In this document: in pieces, positions 1-7,778 of the stretch
Layout: each line of letters starts with the position of its first letter
Position numbering within the stretch: the first letter of the stretch is position 1
DNA from: JAPOXR01 sp965221935
GTDB taxonomy: Bacteria; Pseudomonadota; Alphaproteobacteria; Rhodobacterales; Rhodobacteraceae
Direction: 5' to 3'
Assembly (NCBI GenBank): GCA_965221935.1
Contig: CBDCSZ010000008.1
Coordinates: forward strand, 62,001-126,000
DNA: 64,000 nt
Position numbers and translations under genes: made by a program
Notes under the pieces: generated by a model
What the model was told of the DNA's origin: nothing
Seen by the model: only the letters and a program-made list of their open reading frames with translations
Databases searched by the model: none

Positions 1-119
1 ATGGTCTCGACCATCTGGTCGATGGTCGCCGCGTTGGCGCCGCGGAAGGAAAGATAAGCGTCCCAGGCGCGTTCAGCTGTGCGTCTGGCGGAAGCGATTG
101 AGCGCAGGTCAGGATCCAT
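1..119 (-). CDS. Aldehyde dehydrogenase, N-terminal fragment (partial)
   Basis: This gene starts at ATG 119 and runs off the left edge of the window, so only 39 codons are visible. The start overlaps the stop of the upstream opine-dehydrogenase-like gene (ATGA), as expected inside one operon. The visible peptide begins MDPDLRSIASARRTAERAWD and continues as a charged helix, which resembles the N-terminus of CoA-acylating aldehyde dehydrogenases of the EutE/PduP type found in bacterial microcompartments. The position directly downstream of two shell genes supports this. No catalytic residue is visible, so the family call rests on the N-terminal pattern and on context; another helical N-terminus is possible. 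Confidence 0.5.
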   Translation of the reverse strand, partial: MDPDLRSIASARRTAERAWDAYLSFRGANAATIDQMVET

Positions 120-1309
120 CACAAACCTTCTCTGGCGATCGCATCAATCGCCCTGCGCGCGTCTTCCAGCGCGCGGGAAGCGATTCCGATCGACTGCAGT
201 CTGCGACCGGTTGCGGTCAGACCGCCGCCGAGGGCCGCAATCGCGAGATCGGCCATGGCCCGGCTGGCAGGCGTCTCGACACAAGCGGTTTCCGCTGCCG
301 ACACCAGCGGCATCAGCGACCCGGCCACGGCGCAGCGGGCGAGCGTGTCGGCGTCCGCCGCTCCAGGCGCCTGGCGGGAGAAATCGCCCGCTTCGGCGCC
401 CGCATGGATGTCGAGCCAGGTATCGTCTTCGGGCAATTCGTGGATGCCCCATCGGGCCGCGACCGCGCGCCGTTCGGCGCACAGCGCCGACGCCAGACGC
501 AAATGGCGATCGCCGAACAAGGCGCGGAACGTGGCGCGTTCCGCGAGGGCGACTCCGCCGGGCGGGATCGGCGCGGCGCCCGATGGAACCGCGGGGCCGC
601 CGAGCAGCAGCGCCGGAAGCTCGACTGCGGAACTCGCGTCCGAAAAGCTGCTCTGAACGGTGTTGGCGACCGGAAGGGCGTCAGGGACGAAACGCATAAA
701 TCCCCGGACAGCATCGTCACGCCGGCTCGGCAGCGAAGCGATGGCGCCGGGGGCTGAACGGGTCAGCCACAGCGCCGGACCCTCTTGCCGGATCCAGTAG
801 GAAAGGCTCTGCGCTTCCAGAATCGTGATGTCCGACGCACATCCTCCGGCGCGCACCGTCCACGCGGTCTCAAGTGCCCCGAAGCTGCGTCCCGGAACAA
901 CGGCGACAGTCTGGCCCGCCTGCAGTTTCTGGCCGAGCGCATATGCGGCGGCGCGCTGCCGGAGGATCGGCCCGGCGAGAATGACAAGGTCAGCGCCAGC
1001 GGCAGCCGCCTCGAGATCGCTGGTCAGCTCGATCGACGGCCCGGAAGCGCGCTCAGTCTGAAATGTGCCCACCGGTCCGGCGCCGCGAAGCGTGATGCCG
1101 CCTGCGGAGCGGATCGATTCCAGTTCTCCGCCGTACGGCGAGTACAGCGTGACCGCGCTGCCCTCAGCGAGACAGAGACAGGCGAGCAGCCGCCCCTCCG
1201 GCGTGGCCCCGACGACGGCCACCCGGTCAAACATCAGAGGATCGGGTGCGACCGCTTCGTCGCTGGCTTCGAGCCGGTCAGCGAATGCCCGGAAATCGTC
1301 CGTGCTCAT
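119..1309 (-). CDS. Opine/octopine dehydrogenase-like NAD(P)-binding protein
   Basis: The 396-residue protein has an N-terminal Rossmann fold (VAVVGATPEGRLLACLCLAE near residues 30-50) followed by an alpha-helical C-terminal half, the layout of the NAD/NADP octopine/nopaline dehydrogenase family. Such enzymes reductively couple an amino acid with a keto acid or run the reverse oxidation. The glycine motif is GATPEG instead of the usual GxGxxG. About 28 residues precede the first beta strand; STDDFRAFADRLEA could form an amphipathic helix joined by a short linker, which is how microcompartment encapsulation peptides look. It lies 44 bp after the BMC-H gene and overlaps the aldehyde dehydrogenase start. 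The substrate is unknown; a glutamate-derived secondary amine would fit the neighbours. Confidence 0.6.
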   Translation of the reverse strand: MSTDDFRAFADRLEASDEAVAPDPLMFDRVAVVGATPEGRLLACLCLAEGSAVTLYSPYGGELESIRSAGGITLRGAGPVGTFQTERASGPSIELTSDLEAAAAGADLVILAGPILRQRAAAYALGQKLQAGQTVAVVPGRSFGALETAWTVRAGGCASDITILEAQSLSYWIRQEGPALWLTRSAPGAIASLPSRRDDAVRGFMRFVPDALPVANTVQSSFSDASSAVELPALLLGGPAVPSGAAPIPPGGVALAERATFRALFGDRHLRLASALCAERRAVAARWGIHELPEDDTWLDIHAGAEAGDFSRQAPGAADADTLARCAVAGSLMPLVSAAETACVETPASRAMADLAIAALGGGLTATGRRLQSIGIASRALEDARRAIDAIAREGL

Positions 1310-1353
1310 CTGCGGCAGCCTGTCCGGTCAGCAAGCGCAGCGGGACTTGCCGT

Positions 1354-1650
1354 TCAGCCCAGCTCTTTGAGAATCTCGCTCAGATCATCGTGCGGACGCG
1401 GGATCACATGCACTGCAACCACCTCTCCGACTTTGTCAGCGGCGACGCCGCCGGCGTCGGTTGCCGCCTTGACTGCTCCGACTTCGCCTGCGACAATCGT
1501 TGCCACCAGTCCGCCGCCGGACTTGCTCTGGCCGAGCACACGGACATTCGCCGCCTTCACCATGGCATCGGCGGCCTCAATCGCCGCCACCAGACCGCGG
1601 GTTTCAATCATACCCAATGCCTGGTTGAGGTGCCCGGTTTTCTGGTTCAT
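1354..1650 (-). CDS. Bacterial microcompartment hexameric shell protein (BMC-H)
   Basis: This 98-residue protein is a single BMC domain of the PduA/EutM/CcmK type, which forms hexagonal tiles of a proteinaceous organelle shell. Diagnostic segments are GMIETRGLVAAIEAADAMVK at residues 13-32, the central VARVxxG-like strand and the glycine-rich ATIVAGEVGAVKAATDAG. Length is normal for a canonical BMC-H. Its ATG overlaps the stop of the BMC-P gene by four bases and a GGAG sits just upstream, so the two shell genes are co-translated. A complete shell normally needs more paralogues, which may lie beyond the left edge of the window. Confidence 0.93.
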   Translation of the reverse strand: MNQKTGHLNQALGMIETRGLVAAIEAADAMVKAANVRVLGQSKSGGGLVATIVAGEVGAVKAATDAGGVAADKVGEVVAVHVIPRPHDDLSEILKELG

Positions 1651-1964
1651 TTCCGATCTCCTTTGCCGGTTGTTTTCGGTTTTGGTTGCACCGCCGCATC
1701 AGTGGCGGCGATTTCGTCTATGAACGCGACCGCAGCCGCGTCAGTGGGAATCCCGGATGATGCCGCAGGCACCCTTGCCGCCGAGCCGAACGCCACCAGC
1801 ACCGTGTCGCCGGGTCCGGCGCCGCAGGCATCCACCATGACCACTGAACTCTCAAGCACAGCGCCGGAACGGTCAATAATGTCAGCCAGCAGCATCTTCT
1901 GGCCGGACAGGCCTTCGGCCTTCACCGTTGCCGTGACCCTGCCGACGATGCGGGCGATGCGCAT
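1647..1964 (-). CDS. Bacterial microcompartment pentameric vertex protein (BMC-P, EutN/CcmL type)
   Basis: The 105-residue protein is an EutN/CcmL/PduN-type vertex protein that closes the corners of a polyhedral shell. It starts MRIARIVGRVTATVKAEGL, has LLADIIDRSG and a central DACGAGPGDTVLVAFGSAAR, all positions expected in this OB-like pentamer fold. The last 25-30 residues (alanine-rich, ending in a lysine-rich tail) extend past the usual family length of 80-95 residues. Its ATG shares a base with the stop of the glutamine-synthetase-like gene (TGATG), so shell and enzyme are on one transcript. Confidence 0.92.
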   Translation of the reverse strand: MRIARIVGRVTATVKAEGLSGQKMLLADIIDRSGAVLESSVVMVDACGAGPGDTVLVAFGSAARVPAASSGIPTDAAAVAFIDEIAATDAAVQPKPKTTGKGDRK

Positions 1965-3262
1965 CAGAAGTTTCTCATATAGCGTTCGATCTCAACCGAA
2001 GTGACGTGGTCGAGCAGCATGTCCCGTTCGCGCTCGGCCTGGACGCTCAGTATCGCGAGCCTGTCTTCCCCCAGCACCGATTTCATCAGATCCGATGACC
2101 TCGCCTGGGCAATGGCATCGTCAATATCCGTCGGCAGCGGGTCCGCCCCCTCGAGCTCATAGCCGTTGGCTGCGGAAAAGTGTTTGGGCTCGATGCCGTC
2201 GGCGATTCCTTCGAGTCCGGCGGCGATTTCGCAGCCGATCAGATAGTACGGATTGCAGTCCGCCGAGCCGTCGCGTTTCTCAACCCGTGTCGACTGCGGC
2301 GAGCCTTCAAGCACGCGCAACGCCACCGTCCGGTTGTCATAGCCCCAGCAGTTGTTGGTCGGACAGAATGTGTACGGGCGCCGGCGGCGATACGCGTTGG
2401 GTGTGGTTGAGGCGGACAGCGCCGTCTCCGCCATGCGCCGCTGCAGTCCTGCCATGAAACTCTTGCCAAGTGCGGAAAGCCGGGAATCGGCATCGGCGAA
2501 CAGGTTCTTGCCGTCCTGCCACAGCGAGTAGTGGGTGTGGCAACCGTTGCCGGACTCGGGACCGAACGGTTTGGCCATAAACGTCGCAAGATAGCCGTGC
2601 TGAGCCGCGATTTCCTTTACGAATGAGCGAAAGGCGATGACATTGTCAGCCGCCTGCAGCGCATCGCAGTAGCGCATGTTCACTTCCACCTGGCCGGCCG
2701 CGTATTCCGGGTTTGACTGTTCAATCCGGATGCCGACCCCATCGAGGCCGTTGCGGATCGGACCGATCACGTGTTCGAGTTCGGTTGCCCGCAGCAGGCC
2801 ATAAAACTGGTTGCCGATATCGCGCGGCTGCATCGTTTCCGGATCCAGGAGGTAAAACTCAAGCTCGGCCCCCACGATCACTTCGTAGCCGAGCGATTCA
2901 GCCCGTTCGACCTGTGCCGCCAGCGCCCCTCTCGGGTCGATCGGCACCGGGTTGTGATCCATTCCCATAGCCTTGCCAAAACAGAACCCGCAGCCTTCCT
3001 CCCAAGGAACGGGACGGACTGCCGAATTTGGCAACACATGCATGTCCGGGTAGCCGTTTTCCATATTGACATAGGGCGTGTCCCAGATGTCGCTGGTCAT
3101 GTCGCAGGCGAAAAGCGCGGCCGATAAGGATATGCCGGACTCGCAGACGCTGTCCCACTGGTCCCGGGTCACACGTTTGCCGCGCATGATGCCGTTCAGA
3201 TCGCCAACTCCAATTGCGACCGTCTCGATGCCATCCGGAAGCCTTTGTCTTTCGCCGGCCAT
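1964..3262 (-). CDS. Glutamine synthetase-family ligase (gamma-glutamylmethylamide synthetase / PuuA-like)
   Basis: The 432-residue protein belongs to the class I glutamine synthetase superfamily but has the divergent sequence and length typical of gamma-glutamyl-amine ligases such as GmaS, PuuA and IpuC. Visible catalytic-domain motifs are GAELEFYLLDP, NPEYAAGQVEVN, AKPFGPESGNGCHTHYSL and VEKRDGSADCNPY. These enzymes join glutamate to an amine using ATP. I chose the ATG at 3262 because AAGGGAGAG lies just upstream; a longer reading to 3334 has no ribosome site. It is the first gene of the shell-protein operon and is divergent from an amine-oxidase-like flavoprotein. True glutamine synthetase is less likely in this context; the amine is unknown. 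Confidence 0.8.
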   Translation of the reverse strand: MAGERQRLPDGIETVAIGVGDLNGIMRGKRVTRDQWDSVCESGISLSAALFACDMTSDIWDTPYVNMENGYPDMHVLPNSAVRPVPWEEGCGFCFGKAMGMDHNPVPIDPRGALAAQVERAESLGYEVIVGAELEFYLLDPETMQPRDIGNQFYGLLRATELEHVIGPIRNGLDGVGIRIEQSNPEYAAGQVEVNMRYCDALQAADNVIAFRSFVKEIAAQHGYLATFMAKPFGPESGNGCHTHYSLWQDGKNLFADADSRLSALGKSFMAGLQRRMAETALSASTTPNAYRRRRPYTFCPTNNCWGYDNRTVALRVLEGSPQSTRVEKRDGSADCNPYYLIGCEIAAGLEGIADGIEPKHFSAANGYELEGADPLPTDIDDAIAQARSSDLMKSVLGEDRLAILSVQAERERDMLLDHVTSVEIERYMRNF

Positions 3263-3346
3263 TCCGCACTCTCCCTTCGCCCGATGACTTGGTTTTCGCC
3301 GCGGCCATGAGTTTCCGCCGCGGTCATTTTGCACGCTGTGCCGCGG

Positions 3347-3374
3347 TTGCGCAAGATTGAGGTTTCTTGCACAA
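3347..3374. promoter_or_regulatory. Putative operator in divergent promoter region
   Basis: An inverted repeat with 9-base arms, ttgcgcaag and cttgcacaa (8 of 9 matching), lies in the 143-bp gap between the divergent glutamine-synthetase-like gene and the flavin oxidase gene. Related half-sites (ttttgcac, tttgcaag) occur on both sides. The position suits a repressor or activator controlling both directions. No regulator gene is seen nearby, so its partner is unknown. Confidence 0.35.
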
Positions 3375-3405
3375 TCCGGAGGTTTGCAAGCGGAATTGGG
3401 GAGTT

Positions 3406-4551
3406 ATGAGCGACAGACCGAAAGCGATAGTGGCAGGGGCCGGCATAGCCGGAGCAATGATCGCGCTTGCGTTGCTGCGCAAAGGATGCCGGGTCACCCT
3501 GATTGACCGTTGGGAGCCCGGGCATGTGCGGGCGTCCTCTTCCGATTATTCGCGGATCCTGCGGATGATCCACGGTGTCGATGAGCTGTACACCGAATGG
3601 GTTCGCGAATCCCGGCTGCGATGGCTGGAACTGCAGGAAGAGATGGGCGCGACACTGTTCGTGCAGTGCGGCGCGCTGGTTCTGGCGGGCCGCAACCACA
3701 CCGGCTGGGAGGATCAGACGCTTGCAACCTTCAGCAGGATGGGCGTTCCGCACTTCAGGCTGAGCGTCGAAGAAATCGGCCAGCGGTTTCCGCAGTTCCG
3801 CTGTCAAGATGTCGAATACGGCATCCATGAACCGGAGTCGGGACTGTTGATGGCCAGACGGTCGGTCGTCCAGACTGTCGCCCTGTTCCAGCGGGAAGGC
3901 GGCGTCCTGGTCCGGGGCCGGGTCGAGGCCGGCGAGGACGAGCGGCTGAGCCTCAACGGCAAACCGCTCGAAGCCGACATTGTGGTCGCTGCCGCCGGAC
4001 CGTGGCTCGGAGACATGTTCCGCCGCACTGTGAAGCCGATATTAAAAGTTGTCCGGCAGGATATCGTCTACACCTCGACGCCGGACAGCGGCATCGATTT
4101 CGATGCCTGCCGCATGCCGTGCTGGGTTGATCACGGCTATGGCGCATATGGCACGCCCTCGATCGAGGGATCGGGGGTGAAGGCGGCGATCGCCTGGACA
4201 CAGACGGTGATTGACCTCGACAACGCCGACCGCGTTGTCGACGACTCGGCGTTTCACCGCACGAGGCAGTACGTTCGGCACCGGCTGCCCGGGCTCGCCG
4301 GGCAGCGGGCCGTCGACCAGAAAGCCTGTCAGATCGCGATGACTCCCGACACGCATTTCATCCTTGACCGCCATCCCGAGCAGGACAATCTGCTGATCGT
4401 CGGCGGCTGCTCCGGCCACCTTTTCAAACACGCCCCGATGGTCGGTGAATTTGCCGCCGGTGTCGCCCTGCGCGAATTCGGCACGCCGGAGCGGTTCAGA
4501 CTCGGCCCGAGAACCGCGCTTTCAGTCGCCGATTCGCCGTCGGGCCGCTGA
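3406..4551 (+). CDS. FAD-dependent sarcosine oxidase / N-methyl amino acid oxidase-like protein
   Basis: The 381-residue protein is a DAO-superfamily flavoenzyme of the monomeric sarcosine oxidase/N-methyltryptophan oxidase type. It has an N-terminal ADP-binding motif IVAGAGIAGAMIALALL and the C-terminal GGCSGHLFKHAP segment. Cys308, in ACQIAMTPDTHFILDRHP, aligns with the cysteine that carries covalent FAD in MSOX. Such enzymes oxidise secondary amines to an amino acid plus an aldehyde. I chose ATG 3406 because GGGGAG precedes it. It is divergent from the shell operon and convergent with the mgsC-like gene (10-bp gap), so it may oxidise the N-alkylglutamate made by MgsABC. The substrate is inference. 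Confidence 0.82.
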   Translation: MSDRPKAIVAGAGIAGAMIALALLRKGCRVTLIDRWEPGHVRASSSDYSRILRMIHGVDELYTEWVRESRLRWLELQEEMGATLFVQCGALVLAGRNHTGWEDQTLATFSRMGVPHFRLSVEEIGQRFPQFRCQDVEYGIHEPESGLLMARRSVVQTVALFQREGGVLVRGRVEAGEDERLSLNGKPLEADIVVAAAGPWLGDMFRRTVKPILKVVRQDIVYTSTPDSGIDFDACRMPCWVDHGYGAYGTPSIEGSGVKAAIAWTQTVIDLDNADRVVDDSAFHRTRQYVRHRLPGLAGQRAVDQKACQIAMTPDTHFILDRHPEQDNLLIVGGCSGHLFKHAPMVGEFAAGVALREFGTPERFRLGPRTALSVADSPSGR

Positions 4552-4561
4552 CCCTGTTCCG

Positions 4562-5983
4562 TTACCAGCTGAAGGGCCGGTCGATCCCCGCCAGCGAGAC
4601 TCCGGTGAACGCCGACGCTTCCAGCGACAGCGCCCGGAGATCCTCAACTTCAAGATTGCCGACTTTGGATTTGCCGCAGGATTTCGCCAGCAAAGTGATT
4701 TCCATCGTCATCGCGGTCAGGAACCGCGCCACCCGCTCGGCCGCCGCCGCGACATCGACACGCTGTTCCAGATCAGGGTCCTGCGTCGTGATGCCGACCG
4801 GGCACATGCCGGTATGGCAATGGTGGCACCGGCCGGGCGAGGTTCCAAGGGCGGCATAGTTCTCAAGATACCGCGGCGAATTGCAGCCGAGCGCCATGAG
4901 AGCCGCGGTTCCGATCATGATCGCATCGGCGCCGAGGGCCAGCGCTTTCGCCGCGTCGACGCCATTGCGGATGCCGCCGGCGATCACCAGTTTCACTTCC
5001 CCGGACATGCCGCATTCATCAAGAGCTTCCCGCGACGCGCGAATTGCCGACAGAGTCGGGATGCCGGTGTGATCGAGCAGGATCTCCGGAGAGGCTCCGG
5101 TCCCGCCCTCGGCGCCGTCGACTACAATGACATCGGCGCCGGCTTTTGCGGCGATCGCGACATCGTAGCGGGGCCGGGTGGCACCGACTTTGACAAAGAT
5201 CGGCACGCGGTAACCGGTGGCTTCGCGCAGCTCTTCGATCTTGACCTGGAGATCGTCCGCGCCGAGAAAATCGGGGTGCCTGACAGTTGAGCGCTGATCG
5301 ACCCCAAGCGGCAGGGAACGCATTTTGGCAACCCGTTCGGACACTTTCATGCCGAGCAGAACGCCGCCGGTGCCAGGTTTTGCGCCTTGCCCGGTGACAA
5401 TCTCGATGCCGTCCGCCATGCGCAGATGCTCCAGATCAAGCATGTAGCGGGACGGCGTGATCTGATAGACCAGAAGCTGCGAAGCCTCGCGCTCATCTTC
5501 CAGCATGCCGCCTTCCCCGGTGCAGGTCATCGTCCCCGCTTTGGAGGCGCCATAGCCCAGCGCCGCCTTGGCGTTCGCAGACAGGGCCCCAAAAGACATT
5601 GACGCGATGTAAATTGGAATCGCCAGGCGGATAGGCTCCGACACAAGCCCGGGCCGGTCGCCGAGAACAGTCTCCGTTTCGCAGCTCTCTCGGTACCCCT
5701 CCAGCGGCAGCCTTGTCATCGTCGCCGGAACAAACACCAGATCGTCGAATGTCGGCATGCTGCGGCTGAAAGTGTTATAGCCGCGGAGCTGGTATCGTCC
5801 GAGCTGCGACATCGCATGCACATCGGCGATCGCTTTCGCCGACCAGCGTGTCGATTTGCCTTCGTCATAGGATTCCGGCACGCCGACCGGACGCCCCTCG
5901 ACACTGCCGTCCCGCATCGCAACAGCGTCTTCCGACGGCAGCGGAAACGGATATTCGTAGGTGTGTTTCAGATCATCAGCCAT
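4562..5983 (-). CDS. mgsC: N-methylglutamate synthase subunit C-like (FMN/Fe-S glutamate synthase domain)
   Basis: The roughly 473-residue protein is the stand-alone FMN-binding central domain of glutamate synthase, as used in MgsC of methylamine-using bacteria and in archaeal-type GltB. It shows IYIASMSFGALSANAKAALG, the barrel segment VIVVDGAEGGTGASPEILLD and the cysteine cluster GRCHHCHTGMCPVG that ligates a 3Fe-4S centre. The ATG at 5983 overlaps the end of the mgsB-like gene. With mgsA and mgsB it forms a three-gene unit splitting one glutamate synthase into three chains. In methylotrophs this unit swaps ammonia and methylamine on glutamate; a different amine is possible here. Confidence 0.82.
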   Translation of the reverse strand: MADDLKHTYEYPFPLPSEDAVAMRDGSVEGRPVGVPESYDEGKSTRWSAKAIADVHAMSQLGRYQLRGYNTFSRSMPTFDDLVFVPATMTRLPLEGYRESCETETVLGDRPGLVSEPIRLAIPIYIASMSFGALSANAKAALGYGASKAGTMTCTGEGGMLEDEREASQLLVYQITPSRYMLDLEHLRMADGIEIVTGQGAKPGTGGVLLGMKVSERVAKMRSLPLGVDQRSTVRHPDFLGADDLQVKIEELREATGYRVPIFVKVGATRPRYDVAIAAKAGADVIVVDGAEGGTGASPEILLDHTGIPTLSAIRASREALDECGMSGEVKLVIAGGIRNGVDAAKALALGADAIMIGTAALMALGCNSPRYLENYAALGTSPGRCHHCHTGMCPVGITTQDPDLEQRVDVAAAAERVARFLTAMTMEITLLAKSCGKSKVGNLEVEDLRALSLEASAFTGVSLAGIDRPFSW

Positions 5984-6660
5984 GCTTTGGCATCCCTGCT
6001 CTCGAAGTGCCACAAACGCTGCGCCGACACGATTTTGCGCCAGTCATGCGCCGCGCCGTTCAGCCCGCGGCTGGCCAGCAGCTGTCCAACCGCTTCGACT
6101 TCATCCGGGTCAGGTTCGATCACACGGGAGTCGACGCCGAGCGATTTGGCAGGCTTCGCCAGCCAGACTTCGCCGCCCCAGAGTGAGTCGCCGCAGGCGT
6201 CTTCGGCGCCGCCAAGGGCGATGATGCGTCCGGCGTGGGCCATAAAGCCCGAAAGGTAGCCGATGCGTCCCTCAACCAGGATGTCGCCGCCCTTCATCGC
6301 CACCCCGCAGCGTGGACCGGCGTCACCCTTGATGTGCAGCAGTCCTCCGAGCATGGACGTTCCCGCGGACATGCCGGCGTAGCCGCCGACGGTGATTTCC
6401 CCCGATGACATCGCTTCGCCGACAGCCCAGCCGGCATTGCGTTCAATGTCGATGCGGGCACCGCAGTTCAGGCCGCCGCAATAGTAACCGACGCTGCCTT
6501 CGAAGCGGACTTGAGCGCGGGAATCCAAGCCAATCGCCAGGTTGTGCCGCGACCTGGTGTCGGAAACGGTGACGTCTCGGCCGGCGGTGACCGCCTGCCT
6601 GATCTCGGCATTGACTTCCCGGATCGGCCGGCTGCCGGCGATGATGGTGACATCGGTCAT
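5968..6660 (-). CDS. mgsB: N-methylglutamate synthase subunit B-like (GXGXG domain)
   Basis: This 230-residue protein is a free-standing GXGXG beta-helix domain, the C-terminal structural domain of glutamate synthase large chains. Repeating glycine pairs spaced along the chain are visible (YYCGGLNCGARIDIE, EITVGGYAGMSAGTSMLGGL, GGDILVEGRIGYLSGF). The start overlaps the mgsA-like stop by ATGA and the end overlaps the mgsC-like start, so translation is coupled across the three subunits. MgsB-type subunits have no catalytic centre of their own and link the amidotransferase and synthase domains. Confidence 0.82.
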   Translation of the reverse strand: MTDVTIIAGSRPIREVNAEIRQAVTAGRDVTVSDTRSRHNLAIGLDSRAQVRFEGSVGYYCGGLNCGARIDIERNAGWAVGEAMSSGEITVGGYAGMSAGTSMLGGLLHIKGDAGPRCGVAMKGGDILVEGRIGYLSGFMAHAGRIIALGGAEDACGDSLWGGEVWLAKPAKSLGVDSRVIEPDPDEVEAVGQLLASRGLNGAAHDWRKIVSAQRLWHFESRDAKAWLMI

Positions 6661-7595
6661 GCCGCTTCCTGCATGACGTCCCAGATCTTGGTCATTGCCG
6701 GACCGTCGTAATTCGCGACAGCGCCCTCCGCTGTGTAGATGCGGCGCACGGCCTGTTCTTCGGTGGCAACGGCAACGGATTCGCCTCCGCCCATCGCCAC
6801 CAGCGGCTTAATGGCCCATCGGTCCTTTGCGAACCCGATGCTGTCCAGGTCGGAAATCAGATATGTGAACACGCCGTCGATATCGTCGATCGACTGACCG
6901 AGCGCTTCCAGCTTGCCGAGGCCGGCCCGCATCCGGTCCGAAATCCAAACCGCGATCAGCTCGCTGTCGTTTTCGGTCATGAACCGATAACCGGCGCGCC
7001 GGAGCCGGTCGCGGAGCAGGTAGTAGTTGGTGATCTGCCCGTTGTGCACGATGGCGACATCGGCAAAGGGGCGCGCCCAGAAAGGATGGCTTGCGGTGGG
7101 GACAACCGAGGATTCGGTGGCCAGCCGCGCGTGGCCGAGGCCATGAGTGCCGACAAAACCGCGCACGCCGTGCTTGTCGGCGACGTCGGCGGCGGTGCCG
7201 GTGTCCTTGACAATCTCCAGCGACCGGCCAACCGACTGGATTTCAATTCGGTCGGAAATCTCATCGGCTTCCCTGGACCAAACCGCAAGATCCTGAATCT
7301 CCTTGACTTCCATGCGGACCGAAACATGCCGCGACGCTGCCGTGTCGTGCGTCGGATCCTCTGCCAGGTCAGAGCCGTGGCGGCGCAGGATCGCCGTTAG
7401 ATCATCCAGATCCGCGCCGAGATGGCTGCGGTCGAATCCGACGGCGCGGATAACGTAGCCGCTTTCGCGGGGCGGGCCGTAAAGCGCGAAACCGGTTGAA
7501 TCCGCGCCCCGGTGAACCTGCGCATCCATAAGTTCGACAAGGTCGGTTCCGACATCGCCGAGACGGCCCAAAATCCTCGCCGCGATTCCGCACAT
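6657..7595 (-). CDS. mgsA: N-methylglutamate synthase subunit A-like (class II glutamine amidotransferase)
   Basis: The 312-residue protein is a class II (Ntn-hydrolase) glutamine amidotransferase. It begins MCGIAARILG so Cys2 becomes the N-terminal nucleophile, and shows HRGADSTGFALYG, GLGHARLATES and a later NGQITNYYLLRDRLRRAG typical of the GATase_6/7 fold. This domain releases ammonia from glutamine in glutamate synthases; in MgsA it is retained for N-methylglutamate synthesis. It is the first gene of mgsABC, with 180 bp upstream before a TctA remnant. Independent genes for the three domains point to N-methylglutamate synthase or an archaeal-type glutamate synthase. Confidence 0.82.
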   Translation of the reverse strand: MCGIAARILGRLGDVGTDLVELMDAQVHRGADSTGFALYGPPRESGYVIRAVGFDRSHLGADLDDLTAILRRHGSDLAEDPTHDTAASRHVSVRMEVKEIQDLAVWSREADEISDRIEIQSVGRSLEIVKDTGTAADVADKHGVRGFVGTHGLGHARLATESSVVPTASHPFWARPFADVAIVHNGQITNYYLLRDRLRRAGYRFMTENDSELIAVWISDRMRAGLGKLEALGQSIDDIDGVFTYLISDLDSIGFAKDRWAIKPLVAMGGGESVAVATEEQAVRRIYTAEGAVANYDGPAMTKIWDVMQEAA

Positions 7596-7778
7596 GGCCT
7601 GTCTCCTGTTCCGCCCGCGGAAAGCCTAACTTTCGGCGATGCGTGTTACAACAGCGCAGAGCATTCCGAAAGCCGGATGAAACTGACTTTTTTGCCGGCC
7701 CCCGGCTGGGGTTTTCACCGGCTTTCCAGGCGGCGCGCCCCTGTGAATTCATAGGTCAGGCAGCGACGGGCGCTGGCA

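Noticed and set aside
7660..7740. Terminator hairpin upstream of mgsA
   Set aside because: The G/C-rich arms pair for only about four bases next to the T-run, too weak to call.
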